Of a stretch of DNA of 64,000 bases, positions 51,729 to 62,227 are shown one piece after another. The first letter of the stretch is position 1, and each line of letters starts with the position of its first letter. A program made the position numbers and the translations under genes. Under the pieces are notes generated by a model that worked only from the letters and a program-made list of their open reading frames with translations, searched no databases and was not told the origin of the DNA. This DNA comes from Lentimicrobiaceae bacterium (GTDB lineage Bacteria > Bacteroidota > Bacteroidia > Bacteroidales > F082), in assembly GCA_002708315.1 (NCBI GenBank), contig PANC01000031.1, positions 1 through 64,000 on the forward strand, in the 5' to 3' direction.

Positions 51729-53798
51729 TTATATATTTAGGCTTGCACTTACAAGCTCAGCAATATCATAATTTTTAACTTCCTCATCTTTATTCTTATA
51801 CTTTAATCCATCTGTCATCATAACCATACAAAATGGGCATGCTGTTGCGATAATATCACATCCGGTGGATAAAGCTTCCTCTGTACGTTCCATAAATACT
51901 TCCTTATCCCCTTTTTCGGCTTCTTTGAACATTTGTCCACCACCGGCTCCGCAGCATAATGAAAAGCTTTTGTTCCTTTTCATTTCTACATTTTTTCCTG
52001 GCATTGCATCCAAAACAGAACGAGGAGCATCATATTCACCATTTCCCCTTCCAAGATAACATGGATCATGAAACGTGATCTTTTTATCAGCAAATTCTTT
52101 TCCATCAAGATTAATTTTACCACTATCAATTAATTCTTGCAAGAACTGTGAATGGTGGTAGACATTATAATTACCTCCAAAATCAGGGTACTCATTTTTT
52201 ATGGTGTTAAAATCATGAGGATCGCATGTTACTATATTTTTAACATCATAACCATTTAATATTTCAACATTCATCATTGCCTGCATCTGAAATAGCATCT
52301 CATTTCCAGAACGTCGTGCAACATCGCCACTATCACTTTCTTCTGTACCCAATACGGCATAATCTATTCCTACATGATTTAGTATTTTGATAAAATCACG
52401 GGTAACTTTCTTGTATCTATCATCAAAAGCACCAGCAGAACCTATCCAAAATAAGTACTCATGATTCTTACCTTCTGACATTAGGGGCACATCCAAATCT
52501 TCTGCCCATAACATTCTATCATCTTGACTAAATTGCCACGGAGCCCCATTATTTTCAATGTTTTGGAATACGGTATTCAGTCCCGCAGGAGCTTTAGACT
52601 CTTCCATTACTTGATACCTTCGCATATCAAGAATCAGTGATGCTGGATTTATGTTAACTGGGCATTCCTGAACACATGCATTACATTGTGTACAAGCCCA
52701 TAACTCTTCATCAGTGATGAATGTTGTGACCAATGATTTCCCATCGTCAAATGCATTACCCTCTGCTACTAGACCAGGACCCTTTTCTTTCATTCTAGCT
52801 CTAGTATCCATCATAATTTTTCTAGGTGACAACAATTTACCAGTTATATTGGCTGGGCATGCAGATGTACATCTTCCACATTCTGTGCATGCAAGTGAGT
52901 TAAAATAATTTATCCAATTTATATCTTCAACATCTTTAACTCCAAATCTTTCTGGCTCTGATTCTTCAGCTTCAGGGTTATCTGCAAAAGCGGTATCTGG
53001 ATCCATCATTAACTTAACTTCTTTGGTTATGGATTCCATATTTTCCACATAACCCATTGGTTTCACATCACTAAAAAATACATTGGGAACAGACATAAAC
53101 ACATGAAAATGTTTAGAATAAGGTAGTATGTTAGCAAAAATAAATACCCATAAAATATGTGCCCACCAATTTATCTGGTATACTGTCCAAAGGTCATAAG
53201 CTGGAGATGAACTAAATAAAGAAGCAATTAAATTACTTACAGGGTAACTACCATATACATTTGTACCCGTGGATTCACACCATAAAATATAGTAGACATT
53301 CATGCCTATAAGTGTAACCATTAACATTAAGATTATTGTTAATGCAAGATTGGCATCCATCTTTGAAACGGGTTTCATTTCAGGTCCATAGAAACGTTTA
53401 ATATGCATAAATATTCGACGAAATAAAAAAGCAAGTATTAATATGGTAATTCCAAAAGCAGAAATATCTGCAGCAGCCATAACGAAATCATACAATGGCC
53501 CCATGAAAGAGAACATCCTTTCTGTACCAAACAACCCGTCAAATACCATTTCTAGGCTACCAAAAAGAATTAAAATAAAGCCCCACCAAACCAAAGCATG
53601 CATTGAACCTACAACAGGCCGTCGTAAGATCTTAGTTTGCAAGAATGCAACCTTTAGTGTAACCCATATTCTCTTGCCAAAGTCACGTATAGTTTTCTTC
53701 TTTGTGAACTTAAAGTATTTTATATATTTAGATGTGGAATATGCAAATACACCTAAGGTAATCAATAAAACAATCAGAAATATTAACTGGTTTAACAT
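51729..53798 (-). CDS. Membrane Fe-S protein resembling ETF:menaquinone oxidoreductase (HdrD/GlpC-like)
   Basis: A 689-residue protein. The first about 260 residues have five or six membrane spans in a NarI-like arrangement; the linker is acidic. Two 4Fe-4S ferredoxin motifs follow, CTECGRCTSACP and CTQCNACVQECP, then two CCG (cysteine-rich) domains: HDPCYLGRGNGEYDAPRSV and SLCCGAGGG in the last, and an earlier CDPHDFNTIKNEYPDFGG. This layout is shared by the EMO/EtfD family, which passes electrons from ETF to menaquinone in beta-oxidation, and by GlpC/HdrD-like proteins. It is the last gene of the MarR operon with fad genes, which supports the EMO reading. Its 3' end lies 6 bases from the pigment cluster's last stop. 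Confidence 0.82.
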   Translation of the reverse strand: MLNQLIFLIVLLITLGVFAYSTSKYIKYFKFTKKKTIRDFGKRIWVTLKVAFLQTKILRRPVVGSMHALVWWGFILILFGSLEMVFDGLFGTERMFSFMGPLYDFVMAAADISAFGITILILAFLFRRIFMHIKRFYGPEMKPVSKMDANLALTIILMLMVTLIGMNVYYILWCESTGTNVYGSYPVSNLIASLFSSSPAYDLWTVYQINWWAHILWVFIFANILPYSKHFHVFMSVPNVFFSDVKPMGYVENMESITKEVKLMMDPDTAFADNPEAEESEPERFGVKDVEDINWINYFNSLACTECGRCTSACPANITGKLLSPRKIMMDTRARMKEKGPGLVAEGNAFDDGKSLVTTFITDEELWACTQCNACVQECPVNINPASLILDMRRYQVMEESKAPAGLNTVFQNIENNGAPWQFSQDDRMLWAEDLDVPLMSEGKNHEYLFWIGSAGAFDDRYKKVTRDFIKILNHVGIDYAVLGTEESDSGDVARRSGNEMLFQMQAMMNVEILNGYDVKNIVTCDPHDFNTIKNEYPDFGGNYNVYHHSQFLQELIDSGKINLDGKEFADKKITFHDPCYLGRGNGEYDAPRSVLDAMPGKNVEMKRNKSFSLCCGAGGGQMFKEAEKGDKEVFMERTEEALSTGCDIIATACPFCMVMMTDGLKYKNKDEEVKNYDIAELVSASLNI

Positions 53799-53904
53799 GA
53801 TTAATTATTTTAATTTTTAATGGGTATAAAATTATTAATTAAGATATTTTGAGTGAAGTCCTAAATTAATTATTTCATCTAAAAGGATCTGAAACTAATA
53901 AATT

Positions 53905-55677
53905 TTATTCTTCAAAAAGCAGTGCAATTTTTTCTTTATACTTATCGCTCAGGAATTGTCTTTTCACCTTGAGAGTTGGCGATAATTCTCCTGTCTCTGG
54001 TGTCCATTCTTGATCAACTAATTGAAATTTTTTCAACTGTTGATGTTGTCCTAATTTAGGGTTGATCTTATCAATTTCCTTCTGATATCTGGCAATAACT
54101 TTTGAATTTGTTATCAAATCATTATTGTTATGATACTTTACTCCTTTCTTAAAGCACCATCCATGAAGAAAATGATAAGCTGGGCTAATAATTGCCGCTG
54201 CATATTTTTTACCTTCTCCCACTACCATAGCCTGTTCAATAAAAGCTGACTCTTTAAATATATTTTCAACTACCTGAGGAGCAACATACTTACCCGTCGA
54301 AAGCTTAAATATCTCTTTTTTGCGGTCCGTAATCTTTAGAATATCATGCTCTTGAATTTCACCAATATCACCGGTATGAAACCATCCGTCTTTATCTATT
54401 GCTTCATTGGTTTTTTTCTCATCCTTGTAATATCCCATCATCAAGCTAGGACCCTTCATCAATATTTCTCCATCAGCAGCAATTTTAACCTCCACATTTT
54501 CAATAAGTGGTCCAACTGTTCCAAATTTAAGATACGGATAATGATTTTTGTTAACCGCAATAACAGGAGATGTTTCTGTTAATCCATATCCCTCTTGAAC
54601 TATCAATTTTGCTGCAGAAAATATACGGGCAAGCCTTGCTTGTAATGGAGCACCGCCAGAAACTATTACCTGTATATTACCTCCCAATGCCTCCCTCCAT
54701 TTAGTAAAGATTAGTTTATTTGCAATTTTCAATTGAAATTCATACCACCAACCATTTGTACCATTCAACTCATACCTGAGACCTAAATTAACAGCCCAGA
54801 AAAATAATGCCTTTTTTATGCCGGCCAAGTTCTTACCCTTTAACATTATTTTATCAAATAATTTTTCAATAACTCTTGGCACAGCACAAAACCCTTCGGG
54901 ATTAACCTCACGAATATTATCTCCAAGTGTATCAATACTTTCAGCATAATATATGGCCACACCCTGATATTGGAGAAGATAATTCACCATCCTCTCAAAA
55001 ACGTGACACAGCGGTAAGAAGCTCACAAATTTTCCTGCAGAAGCAACTGGCAATCTGTTTATGCATCCATGAACATTAGAAATAAAATTGCGATGACTAA
55101 GCATTACACCCTTTGAGAGCCCAGTTGTTCCTGATGTATATATAATTGATAAGATATCGTCTTCGGCAATACTAGCTTTTATATTAACTAGTTCCTCCTT
55201 AAACTTACTAGCATTATTTTTACCCACATCTATTATGTCGGTCCATGATTTTAAACCCTCAACTGGATCAAAGCAAAAAATATGCTCAATATTGGGAGCT
55301 TCCAATGACGGCGTTTTAATTTTACCATAGAACTCATCTGATGATACTATAATTAATCTTGCATCGGAATGCGTTAATATATGCTTGTACTCATCATGGC
55401 CAAGATTTGCATAGATTGGAACATGAACACAACCTATTTGTGACATTCCCATATCCATATAATTCCATTCGGGCCTATTATTGGATATACTAACTATTTT
55501 ATCTCCCTTTGATAATCCCATAGCAAGTAATCCATAACTAAAGTTATCTACCATTTCCTTATAAGCAGAGGTACTAACCTTTTCCCATACTCCATCTCTC
55601 TTCACGGCAAGTGCATCATCACGCTGCAACCTTTCCATTAAATTATCAACTAGATCAAAAGTACGAGTTACATTCAT
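53905..55677 (-). CDS. Long-chain fatty acid-CoA ligase (AMP-binding), copy 2
   Basis: A 590-residue acyl-CoA ligase with the same motifs as the first copy: IIYTSGTTGLSKGVMLSH, GYGLTETSPV, DGWFHTGDIGE and ITDRKKEIFKLSTGKYV. It activates fatty acids for the beta-oxidation enzymes encoded upstream in the same operon. It begins 39 bases after the DUF4442 gene and ends 106 bases before the Fe-S gene. Confidence 0.93.
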   Translation of the reverse strand: MNVTRTFDLVDNLMERLQRDDALAVKRDGVWEKVSTSAYKEMVDNFSYGLLAMGLSKGDKIVSISNNRPEWNYMDMGMSQIGCVHVPIYANLGHDEYKHILTHSDARLIIVSSDEFYGKIKTPSLEAPNIEHIFCFDPVEGLKSWTDIIDVGKNNASKFKEELVNIKASIAEDDILSIIYTSGTTGLSKGVMLSHRNFISNVHGCINRLPVASAGKFVSFLPLCHVFERMVNYLLQYQGVAIYYAESIDTLGDNIREVNPEGFCAVPRVIEKLFDKIMLKGKNLAGIKKALFFWAVNLGLRYELNGTNGWWYEFQLKIANKLIFTKWREALGGNIQVIVSGGAPLQARLARIFSAAKLIVQEGYGLTETSPVIAVNKNHYPYLKFGTVGPLIENVEVKIAADGEILMKGPSLMMGYYKDEKKTNEAIDKDGWFHTGDIGEIQEHDILKITDRKKEIFKLSTGKYVAPQVVENIFKESAFIEQAMVVGEGKKYAAAIISPAYHFLHGWCFKKGVKYHNNNDLITNSKVIARYQKEIDKINPKLGQHQQLKKFQLVDQEWTPETGELSPTLKVKRQFLSDKYKEKIALLFEE

Positions 55678-55716
55678 TACTTATGGTTTTTGTTTTTTAT
55701 CAAATGCCTTTCAAAC

Positions 55717-56196
55717 TTAATAATTTTTTGCTTTAAATGTCCACGTGAATGTAAATTCAGCTACTGGTTCTCCACTGGAATCAATACCAACTGATTTAAC
55801 ATCAACAACGTGAGGTTCTCCAGTTTTTATACTACTCTCTATTGCTGATCTAATCTTTTCAGAATCATTACATGTAAAAATTATTCTGGACTTCGCTTTT
55901 TTAAGGAATGATCCTTTCATGCTTAGAACCAACATTGACATAGGTTTCCCAACATTTTCAACCTGATTTATTGCAAGTATACCCGAGGGTAATTCTGCTG
56001 CCATAGCAAGCGCTGCAAAGTAAACGGAGTTGAAGGGGTTCTTTGTAATAAAATTATATGGAACCCCAATTGAAACATAGTTTGAATTAATACTATTAAG
56101 CCTTAGTCCTGCAATAAAAGCCAAAGGTAGTTTTAATAATAGGTATATTCTAAACCTCCATGGTGAAGCAAATAGTTTTTTTATTCCATTAGCCAT
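55717..56196 (-). CDS. DUF4442 hotdog-fold protein (putative acyl-CoA thioesterase)
   Basis: A 159-residue hotdog protein of the DUF4442/PaaI-related family. The strands SIGVPYNFITKNPFNSVYFAALAMAAELPSG include the conserved NPFNS-type turn and hotdog central helix. No clear catalytic Asp of the 4HBT type is present. In a beta-oxidation operon it may release free fatty acids from CoA to protect the CoA pool or remove dead-end products. Gaps to its neighbours are 39 and 43 bases. Confidence 0.78.
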   Translation of the reverse strand: MANGIKKLFASPWRFRIYLLLKLPLAFIAGLRLNSINSNYVSIGVPYNFITKNPFNSVYFAALAMAAELPSGILAINQVENVGKPMSMLVLSMKGSFLKKAKSRIIFTCNDSEKIRSAIESSIKTGEPHVVDVKSVGIDSSGEPVAEFTFTWTFKAKNY

Positions 56197-56239
56197 TTGA
56201 ATTTTGTTTTTTTATTATTGAATATTTAGAATCACTAAC

Positions 56240-58021
56240 TTATAAATTGTAAGTATTTAATAATATCATATGATTAGCAATATTTCTTCTTTTTTCAACT
56301 ACGTTGACACCTGCAGTTTTAGTAAATCTTTTTATGCCCATTTGCATACCCATTAGTTCATCACCTGTTGCAAATGCATTTATTGCATCAATACCCCATT
56401 TATGGATCTGTGGCGCAGTATCATATAGGTAAATATCCAGGATATCTTTGTAAAGCTCAATGTTTTTGTGATTATGAACTAAAGCCAATTTTTCAACCCT
56501 TAGCAATAATGATTCTGCTGCATATGTAACAATTAGCATGTCCGCAAGATTCATAATTATTTCCTGCTCATTGGGAAATTTATCCATGTACTTCTTAAGG
56601 GCTGCGCCAGCAACCAAAAGTATTGTCTTTTTATAGTTTAAAAGATACTTATGTTTCAATTCGAAATAATCCTGACTTGGACTTCCAAAGTCTGGTATTG
56701 CAAGTAGTTCTTTAGCAACTGACTTAGCAGGTGTGAGAAGGTCAAATTCACCCTTCATGCCTCTCTTTACAAGCTCACCTACCGCCAGCAGTCTATTTAT
56801 TTCATTTGTACCTTCAAAAATTCTGTTTATTCTTGAATCCCGATAAGCTCTCTCAACAATAGTCTCTGATGAATATCCCATACCTCCGTAAATCTGAACA
56901 CCCTCATCGACAACATAATCCAATGCTTCCGAACCAAATACCTTTGCAATGGAAGCTTCAATTGCATATTGACGGACACCTTCAATTGTTGCCTTGCCTT
57001 TGTCAACGCCATCATCAACAATACTCTGAATTGCATCATCAATACTCTGGCTAACTCTATATGTTAGTGATTCGGATACAAATGTACGAATAGCCATTTC
57101 TGCCAACTTAAATTTTATTGCACCAAAGTCTGATAGTGGCTGACCAAATTGTTTGCGTTCATTAGCATAATTCAAGGAATTGGTTATTGTAGCTTTAGCA
57201 GCACCAACTGTTGCTCCTGAAAGTTTAATTCTACCCAAGTTTAAAACATTTAGTGCTATCTTAAAACCACCATTTGGTTCACCCAACAAATTATTAATCG
57301 GAACTTTCACATCATCTAAATATAGTTGAACAGTTGAAGAACCTTTTATTCCCATCTTTTCTTCATCAACACCAACACTAACTCCTTCCCAATCTCTTTC
57401 AATGATAAATGCACTAAGGTTTTTATCTCCCTTTAATTTTGCAAATACAATAAAAATATCAGCGACACCGCCGTTTGTTATCCATATTTTTACCCCGTTT
57501 AAGATATAATGTTTACCATCTTTTGATAGAATTGCTTCAGATTTACCAGAGTTTGGATCAGAACCAGCATCTGCTTCAGTAAGACAATAAGCGCCAATTA
57601 GATTTCCAGTAGCAAGCCCTGGAATATATTTCTTCTTTTGGTCAGGAGTGCCATAATATAATATTGGTAAAGTGCCAATGCCAGCATGAGCTGCATATGC
57701 AACGGCAAAGCTATATCCTCTCCCCATCTCCTCAGTTGTTAACATAGCTGTTACAAAATTTTGGCCGAAGCCATCATACTCTTCGGGAACCGATATGCCC
57801 AATATTCCAAGTTCCCCAGCCTCTTTGAATATTTGGGTGAGTAATTCCCTATCATGCTTTTCAAGCTGATCCATGTTTGGTAACACACGCGAATCATTAA
57901 AATCCCTGCATGTTTGGGACATCATACGTTGCTCTTCATTAAATTCTTCGGGAATAAATATATCATTTATGTTGGTTTCACGAATCAGAAATTCACCACC
58001 TTTTAAAGCTTTTTTTTCCAT
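56240..58021 (-). CDS. Acyl-CoA dehydrogenase, long/very-long-chain type
   Basis: A 593-residue acyl-CoA dehydrogenase with the N-terminal two thirds of the normal fold and a C-terminal extension of about 180 residues, as in VLCAD-type enzymes. The FAD segment CLTEADAGSDPNSGK and KIWITNGGVADIF are present, along with GMGYSSETIVERAYRDSRI. The catalytic Glu lies in IFEGTNEINRL. It supplies the first beta-oxidation step for long chains. Its electron acceptor is EtfBA, encoded in this window at 32604-34329. Confidence 0.92.
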   Translation of the reverse strand: MEKKALKGGEFLIRETNINDIFIPEEFNEEQRMMSQTCRDFNDSRVLPNMDQLEKHDRELLTQIFKEAGELGILGISVPEEYDGFGQNFVTAMLTTEEMGRGYSFAVAYAAHAGIGTLPILYYGTPDQKKKYIPGLATGNLIGAYCLTEADAGSDPNSGKSEAILSKDGKHYILNGVKIWITNGGVADIFIVFAKLKGDKNLSAFIIERDWEGVSVGVDEEKMGIKGSSTVQLYLDDVKVPINNLLGEPNGGFKIALNVLNLGRIKLSGATVGAAKATITNSLNYANERKQFGQPLSDFGAIKFKLAEMAIRTFVSESLTYRVSQSIDDAIQSIVDDGVDKGKATIEGVRQYAIEASIAKVFGSEALDYVVDEGVQIYGGMGYSSETIVERAYRDSRINRIFEGTNEINRLLAVGELVKRGMKGEFDLLTPAKSVAKELLAIPDFGSPSQDYFELKHKYLLNYKKTILLVAGAALKKYMDKFPNEQEIIMNLADMLIVTYAAESLLLRVEKLALVHNHKNIELYKDILDIYLYDTAPQIHKWGIDAINAFATGDELMGMQMGIKRFTKTAGVNVVEKRRNIANHMILLNTYNL

Positions 58022-58091
58022 AGTTTGAGATAATTTTATGGTTATTTTATTAATTTTTAGTTACTAAATTGCATTTTTGGACCTTATGCTG

Positions 58092-59270
58092 CTACAATAT
58101 CTCAAATATTCCTGCTGCTCCCTGACCTGTTCCAATACACATAGTTACCATTCCGTATTTTCCTTTTCTTCTCTTTAGTTCGTGAAGCAATTGAACCGAA
58201 AGCTTAGCCCCAGTAGCGCCAAGCGGATGACCCAAAGCAATAGCTCCACCGTTTACGTTTACAAGGTCCTTATTCAACCCTAACTCATCTATTACTGCCA
58301 ATGACTGGGATGCAAATGCTTCATTGAGTTCAATCAAATCAATATCTTTTAAATTTAAGCCAGAATGCTTAAGAACCTTTGGTATTGCCTTAACAGGTCC
58401 TATTCCCATCTTATAAGGTTCCACTCCAGCAACCTGATAGTCAACAAGCCTTGCCATAGGTTGCAAATTATATCGTTTTAATATTTTTTCACTTACAACT
58501 AATACAAAGGCTGCGCCATCAGACATCTGCGATGAGTTGCCTGCAGTTGAAACACCGTTGGATGAAAATGCTGGTTTTAATTTTGAAAGACCCTCCAATG
58601 TTGTTTCACGACGTGGTCCCTCATCAGTATCGAATACTAGCTCACGAGTTTTATTTTTTCCATCTTCAAAGTAATTTTCTTTAACTGTTATGGGAACTAT
58701 CTCCTCCCTAAATTTTCCACTATCAATTGCATGTATTGCCTTTTCAACAGATGCTAGGGCAAAATTATCTTGATCTTTTCTTGTTATTTTATATTCCTCA
58801 GCAACCATTTCAGATGTTAGTCCCATACTTAGAAACCATTTTGGGTTCTTAATGGCCATATCCGGATTTGGAACCATTCTCCAACCACCCATATTAATCA
58901 TGGACATTGTTTCGGCTCCACCAGCAACTATTATATCAGAAATCCCAGCAGTTATTTTTGCAGATGCAATTGCTATCGTTTCCAAGCCTGATGCACAATA
59001 TCTATTTACCGTAGAGCCTGGGACTTCTACATTATCGAATGACATTAAAGACAACAACCTTCCCATATTAAAACCAGTTTCTGCCTCGGGAAATGCATTC
59101 CCAACAATAACATCATCGATTTCTGTTGTTTCAATTTGAGGAAAATCATTCAATAGGTGCCTAATGATTACAGCACCTATATCATCAGGACGTGTAAACC
59201 TCAAGGTCCCCTTGGGAGCTTTTCCTATGGCAGATCTATATCCGCCTACTATGTATGCTTTCATGCTCAT
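58092..59270 (-). CDS. Acetyl-CoA C-acyltransferase (thiolase)
   Basis: A 392-residue thiolase carrying out the last beta-oxidation step, splitting 3-ketoacyl-CoA to acetyl-CoA and a shortened acyl-CoA. The nucleophile is Cys92 in NRYCASGL, with the catalytic His in [16 protein letters not shown] and Cys in [14 protein letters not shown]. Pairing with the multifunctional 3-hydroxyacyl-CoA protein, whose stop is 4 bases upstream, supports FadA rather than an acetoacetyl-CoA thiolase. Confidence 0.93.
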   Translation of the reverse strand: MSMKAYIVGGYRSAIGKAPKGTLRFTRPDDIGAVIIRHLLNDFPQIETTEIDDVIVGNAFPEAETGFNMGRLLSLMSFDNVEVPGSTVNRYCASGLETIAIASAKITAGISDIIVAGGAETMSMINMGGWRMVPNPDMAIKNPKWFLSMGLTSEMVAEEYKITRKDQDNFALASVEKAIHAIDSGKFREEIVPITVKENYFEDGKNKTRELVFDTDEGPRRETTLEGLSKLKPAFSSNGVSTAGNSSQMSDGAAFVLVVSEKILKRYNLQPMARLVDYQVAGVEPYKMGIGPVKAIPKVLKHSGLNLKDIDLIELNEAFASQSLAVIDELGLNKDLVNVNGGAIALGHPLGATGAKLSVQLLHELKRRKGKYGMVTMCIGTGQGAAGIFEIL

Positions 59271-59274
59271 AATC

Positions 59275-61677
59275 CTAGTTTCTTAATATTTTTCCTTTAG
59301 TAATAAGACTTTGTATCCTCTCAAGAGTTAGTCGTGTGGAGCATAATTCAAGAAATGCCTTTCTCTCAAGGTCAAGAAGATACTGTTCTGAAACCTCAGT
59401 AAGTGATTGTGATATATCTCCACCAGCCATAACAAATCCTAATTTTTCTGCAATAAGCTTATCGTGTTCAGACATATATTTGCCTGTCGTAAAGCCATCA
59501 GCCCCAACATAAACCATTCCCAAAGCTTCCTTACCTAATATTTTTATATTATTCCTAGCTGGGGGCATTGTGTAGCCCTTTTCTGCCATCTGAATAGCAA
59601 TGTTTTTTGCATAAGAAAGTTGATGGGCTCTACTAACAATAACCTCATCAATACCATTTCTTAAATATCCCATGTCATATGCCTCATAGGCTGATGTTGA
59701 TACCTTTGCCTGACCGACACTGAGATATCTGTTTAAGAAAGAATTTGTTCGAATATCACCAGGTTGTAGCTCGTCTGATAATCGCAGAGCAAATTCTTTG
59801 GTTCCACCACCACCTGGAATCAATCCAACACCAAACTCAACCAATCCCATATATGTTTCTGCATGAGCTATTACCTTATCTGTGTGCATGCATAACTCAC
59901 ATCCTCCTCCAAGAGCCATTCCGTGTGGAGCACCTATTACAGGTATTGAAGAATATCGCATGCGCATCATAGTTTTTTGAAACCACTGAACGGCAAGATC
60001 TAACTCCTCCCATTCTTGTTCTATTGCTAACATATATATCATTCCAACATTAGCACCAGCAGAAAAATTATCCCCTTCATTCGAAATAATTAATCCCTTG
60101 TAATTTTCTTCAGCAATGTCAACAGCTTTATTTAGTCCCTCAAGAGTTCCGGCACCAATGGTATTCATTTTAGAATGAAATTCAGCATTCAAAATACCAT
60201 CTCCTAAGTCAAATATTGTAAGGTCAGTATTTTCCCATACAATACTTGTACTTCTGAGAACATCCAAAGAAATTTTACCATCCTGCCCAGGAATTAATTT
60301 ATAATCTTTGGATGATATATCATAACAATACTTTTGCCCTTCTGATATCTTATAAAAAGAATCAATTCCATTGCTTACCATTTCATAAACCCAATCTGAA
60401 GGTTTGAAACCAGCTTCTTCCATTTTCGAAATGGTTTCCTTAACACCCAATGCATCCCAGGATTCAAATGGCCCTAGCTTCCAACCAAACCCGGCATTCA
60501 TCGCATCATCGATCTTATAAATATCATCGCTTATTTCTGGAATTCTCAAAGATGAAAACTGAAATAGTGAGTAAAATGATGCTTTATAGAAATCACCAAC
60601 CTTACCCTTATCTGACATAAGAACTGGAAGACGGTCAGACACTTTTTCAACTTCTTTAATCTTTTCGAAAATGCCAAACTTAGGTTTTGGAGCCTCTTCA
60701 TATTCCAAGGTTTCAAAGTTCAACGATAAAAATTTCTTTTTACCATCGACGATAACTTTCTTAAAAAACCCCTGTTTTGCTTTCTGACCTAGCCAACCAT
60801 TTTTTATCATCCAATCAAGATAATCAGGGATTGAGAATGTAATATTTGATTCATCATTTGTAGTTTCCTTAATATTATTGGAAACATGAGCAAGAGTGTC
60901 AAGTCCTACGATATCAGCAGTTCTAAATGTCGCAGATTTTGCTCTTCCAATAATTGGACCCGTAAGTTTATCAATTTCAGGAACAGTCAATCCGAATTCA
61001 TGAACATTATTAAACAAATCCATAATGGAATATGTTCCGATTCTATTTGCTATAAATGCAGGTGTATTTTTTGATAGAACTGGCTTTTTTCCTAAAAATT
61101 TTGAAGAATATTCCTCCAAAAATCTAATTATTTCTGGATTCGTTTTCTTGGTAGGTATTAATTCCAAAAGTTGAAGGTATCTAGGTGGGTTAAAGAAATG
61201 TGTGCCACAAAAATGTTCACAAAAATCTTCGCTTCTTCCCTCAATCATAAGATCAACAGATATTCCGGAAGTATTTGTTGTAACTAGAGTGCCTTTTTTT
61301 CTATATTTATCTACCTTTTCAAATACATTTTTTTTGATATCCATCCTCTCCACCACCACTTCAATTATCCAGTCAAAACCTGATAATTTGGTTATATCAT
61401 CATCAAAATTCCCTGTTTTTATGCGTCCAGCAAATTCCTCTTTGTAGATTGGTGACGGTTTTGACTTTAGGGCAGTTTGTAGTGAAGAATTTACAATTCT
61501 GTTGCGAACTATATTATCCTCAATGGTTAATCCCTTTGCTTTTTCTAAATCATTTGGTTCTTTGGGAACAATGTCCATCAACAATACTTCCAAACCAATA
61601 TTGGCAAAATGACAGGCAATTCCTGATCCCATAATACCAGAACCAAGAACGGCCACTTTTTTAATTCTTCTTATCAT
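59275..61677 (-). CDS. 3-hydroxyacyl-CoA dehydrogenase / enoyl-CoA hydratase (FadN-type order)
   Basis: An 800-residue multifunctional beta-oxidation protein. The NAD-dependent hydroxyacyl-CoA dehydrogenase is N-terminal (VAVLGSGIMGSGIACHFA at 8-25 and THFFNPPRYLQLLELIPT). The crotonase-fold hydratase is C-terminal, at about 490-690 (GAPHGMALGGGCELCMHTD, GVGLIPGGGGTKEF). This order is the reverse of E. coli FadB and matches FadN of Gram-positives and FadJ-like fusions in Bacteroidota. It starts 29 bases after marR and is the first enzyme gene of the regulon. Confidence 0.93.
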   Translation of the reverse strand: MIRRIKKVAVLGSGIMGSGIACHFANIGLEVLLMDIVPKEPNDLEKAKGLTIEDNIVRNRIVNSSLQTALKSKPSPIYKEEFAGRIKTGNFDDDITKLSGFDWIIEVVVERMDIKKNVFEKVDKYRKKGTLVTTNTSGISVDLMIEGRSEDFCEHFCGTHFFNPPRYLQLLELIPTKKTNPEIIRFLEEYSSKFLGKKPVLSKNTPAFIANRIGTYSIMDLFNNVHEFGLTVPEIDKLTGPIIGRAKSATFRTADIVGLDTLAHVSNNIKETTNDESNITFSIPDYLDWMIKNGWLGQKAKQGFFKKVIVDGKKKFLSLNFETLEYEEAPKPKFGIFEKIKEVEKVSDRLPVLMSDKGKVGDFYKASFYSLFQFSSLRIPEISDDIYKIDDAMNAGFGWKLGPFESWDALGVKETISKMEEAGFKPSDWVYEMVSNGIDSFYKISEGQKYCYDISSKDYKLIPGQDGKISLDVLRSTSIVWENTDLTIFDLGDGILNAEFHSKMNTIGAGTLEGLNKAVDIAEENYKGLIISNEGDNFSAGANVGMIYMLAIEQEWEELDLAVQWFQKTMMRMRYSSIPVIGAPHGMALGGGCELCMHTDKVIAHAETYMGLVEFGVGLIPGGGGTKEFALRLSDELQPGDIRTNSFLNRYLSVGQAKVSTSAYEAYDMGYLRNGIDEVIVSRAHQLSYAKNIAIQMAEKGYTMPPARNNIKILGKEALGMVYVGADGFTTGKYMSEHDKLIAEKLGFVMAGGDISQSLTEVSEQYLLDLERKAFLELCSTRLTLERIQSLITKGKILRN

Positions 61678-61706
61678 AAAGCAGTTTTTTCTATAGTATA
61701 TAAGTA

Positions 61707-62147
61707 TTAATTTCTTAACTTTTCAATCTCACTTTTTGCTTCTTCCTTTATTATGCTATTTACCTTTTCGAAGGCCTTTAATTCATTTTTGCTCAGCCTT
61801 TGAAAAAGCTTTGTATTAAAATCAAGCACCACAGTTTCTATTTTTTTCTTTAGTGCTTTTCCATCAAAGGATAAAAATATCTTTACAATTCTTCTATCTT
61901 CTGAGTCCTGCTTTCTGAAGATATAACCATTGTCCTCCATATTCTTTAACATACGGCTTAAGCTAGAACTAGTCATGCCCATTAGTGGAGCAATTTTAGT
62001 TGCAGGTATTCCTTCATCCCCAATGTTAATTAATGCATAACCTATTCCTTGTGTTATGCCAAACTCCTGCGCCATAAGATTATACATACGACGCATTGTA
62101 AAAAGAGTGGATCTCAAGTGGTAATCAACTGTTTCGTCTACTATCAT
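61707..62147 (-). CDS. MarR-family transcriptional regulator of beta-oxidation
   Basis: A 146-residue winged-helix regulator with the MarR HTH at about 55-80 (IPATKIAPLMGMTSSSLSRML) and the wing at EDRRIVKIFLS. It is the first gene of the minus-strand operon containing the FadB-like, thiolase, acyl-CoA dehydrogenase and ligase genes. MarR-type regulators of this kind are typically repressors relieved by acyl-CoA. A strong inverted repeat flanks its own -7 box (62228-62266), so autorepression of the whole operon is the simplest model. Confidence 0.9.
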   Translation of the reverse strand: MIVDETVDYHLRSTLFTMRRMYNLMAQEFGITQGIGYALINIGDEGIPATKIAPLMGMTSSSLSRMLKNMEDNGYIFRKQDSEDRRIVKIFLSFDGKALKKKIETVVLDFNTKLFQRLSKNELKAFEKVNSIIKEEAKSEIEKLRN

Positions 62148-62227
62148 TTATTAAACTTTTATTAATTATACTCTGATATTTAGCATTTCAATTTGATAAT
62201 AATAAAAATAAATGCATCTATTTTACT

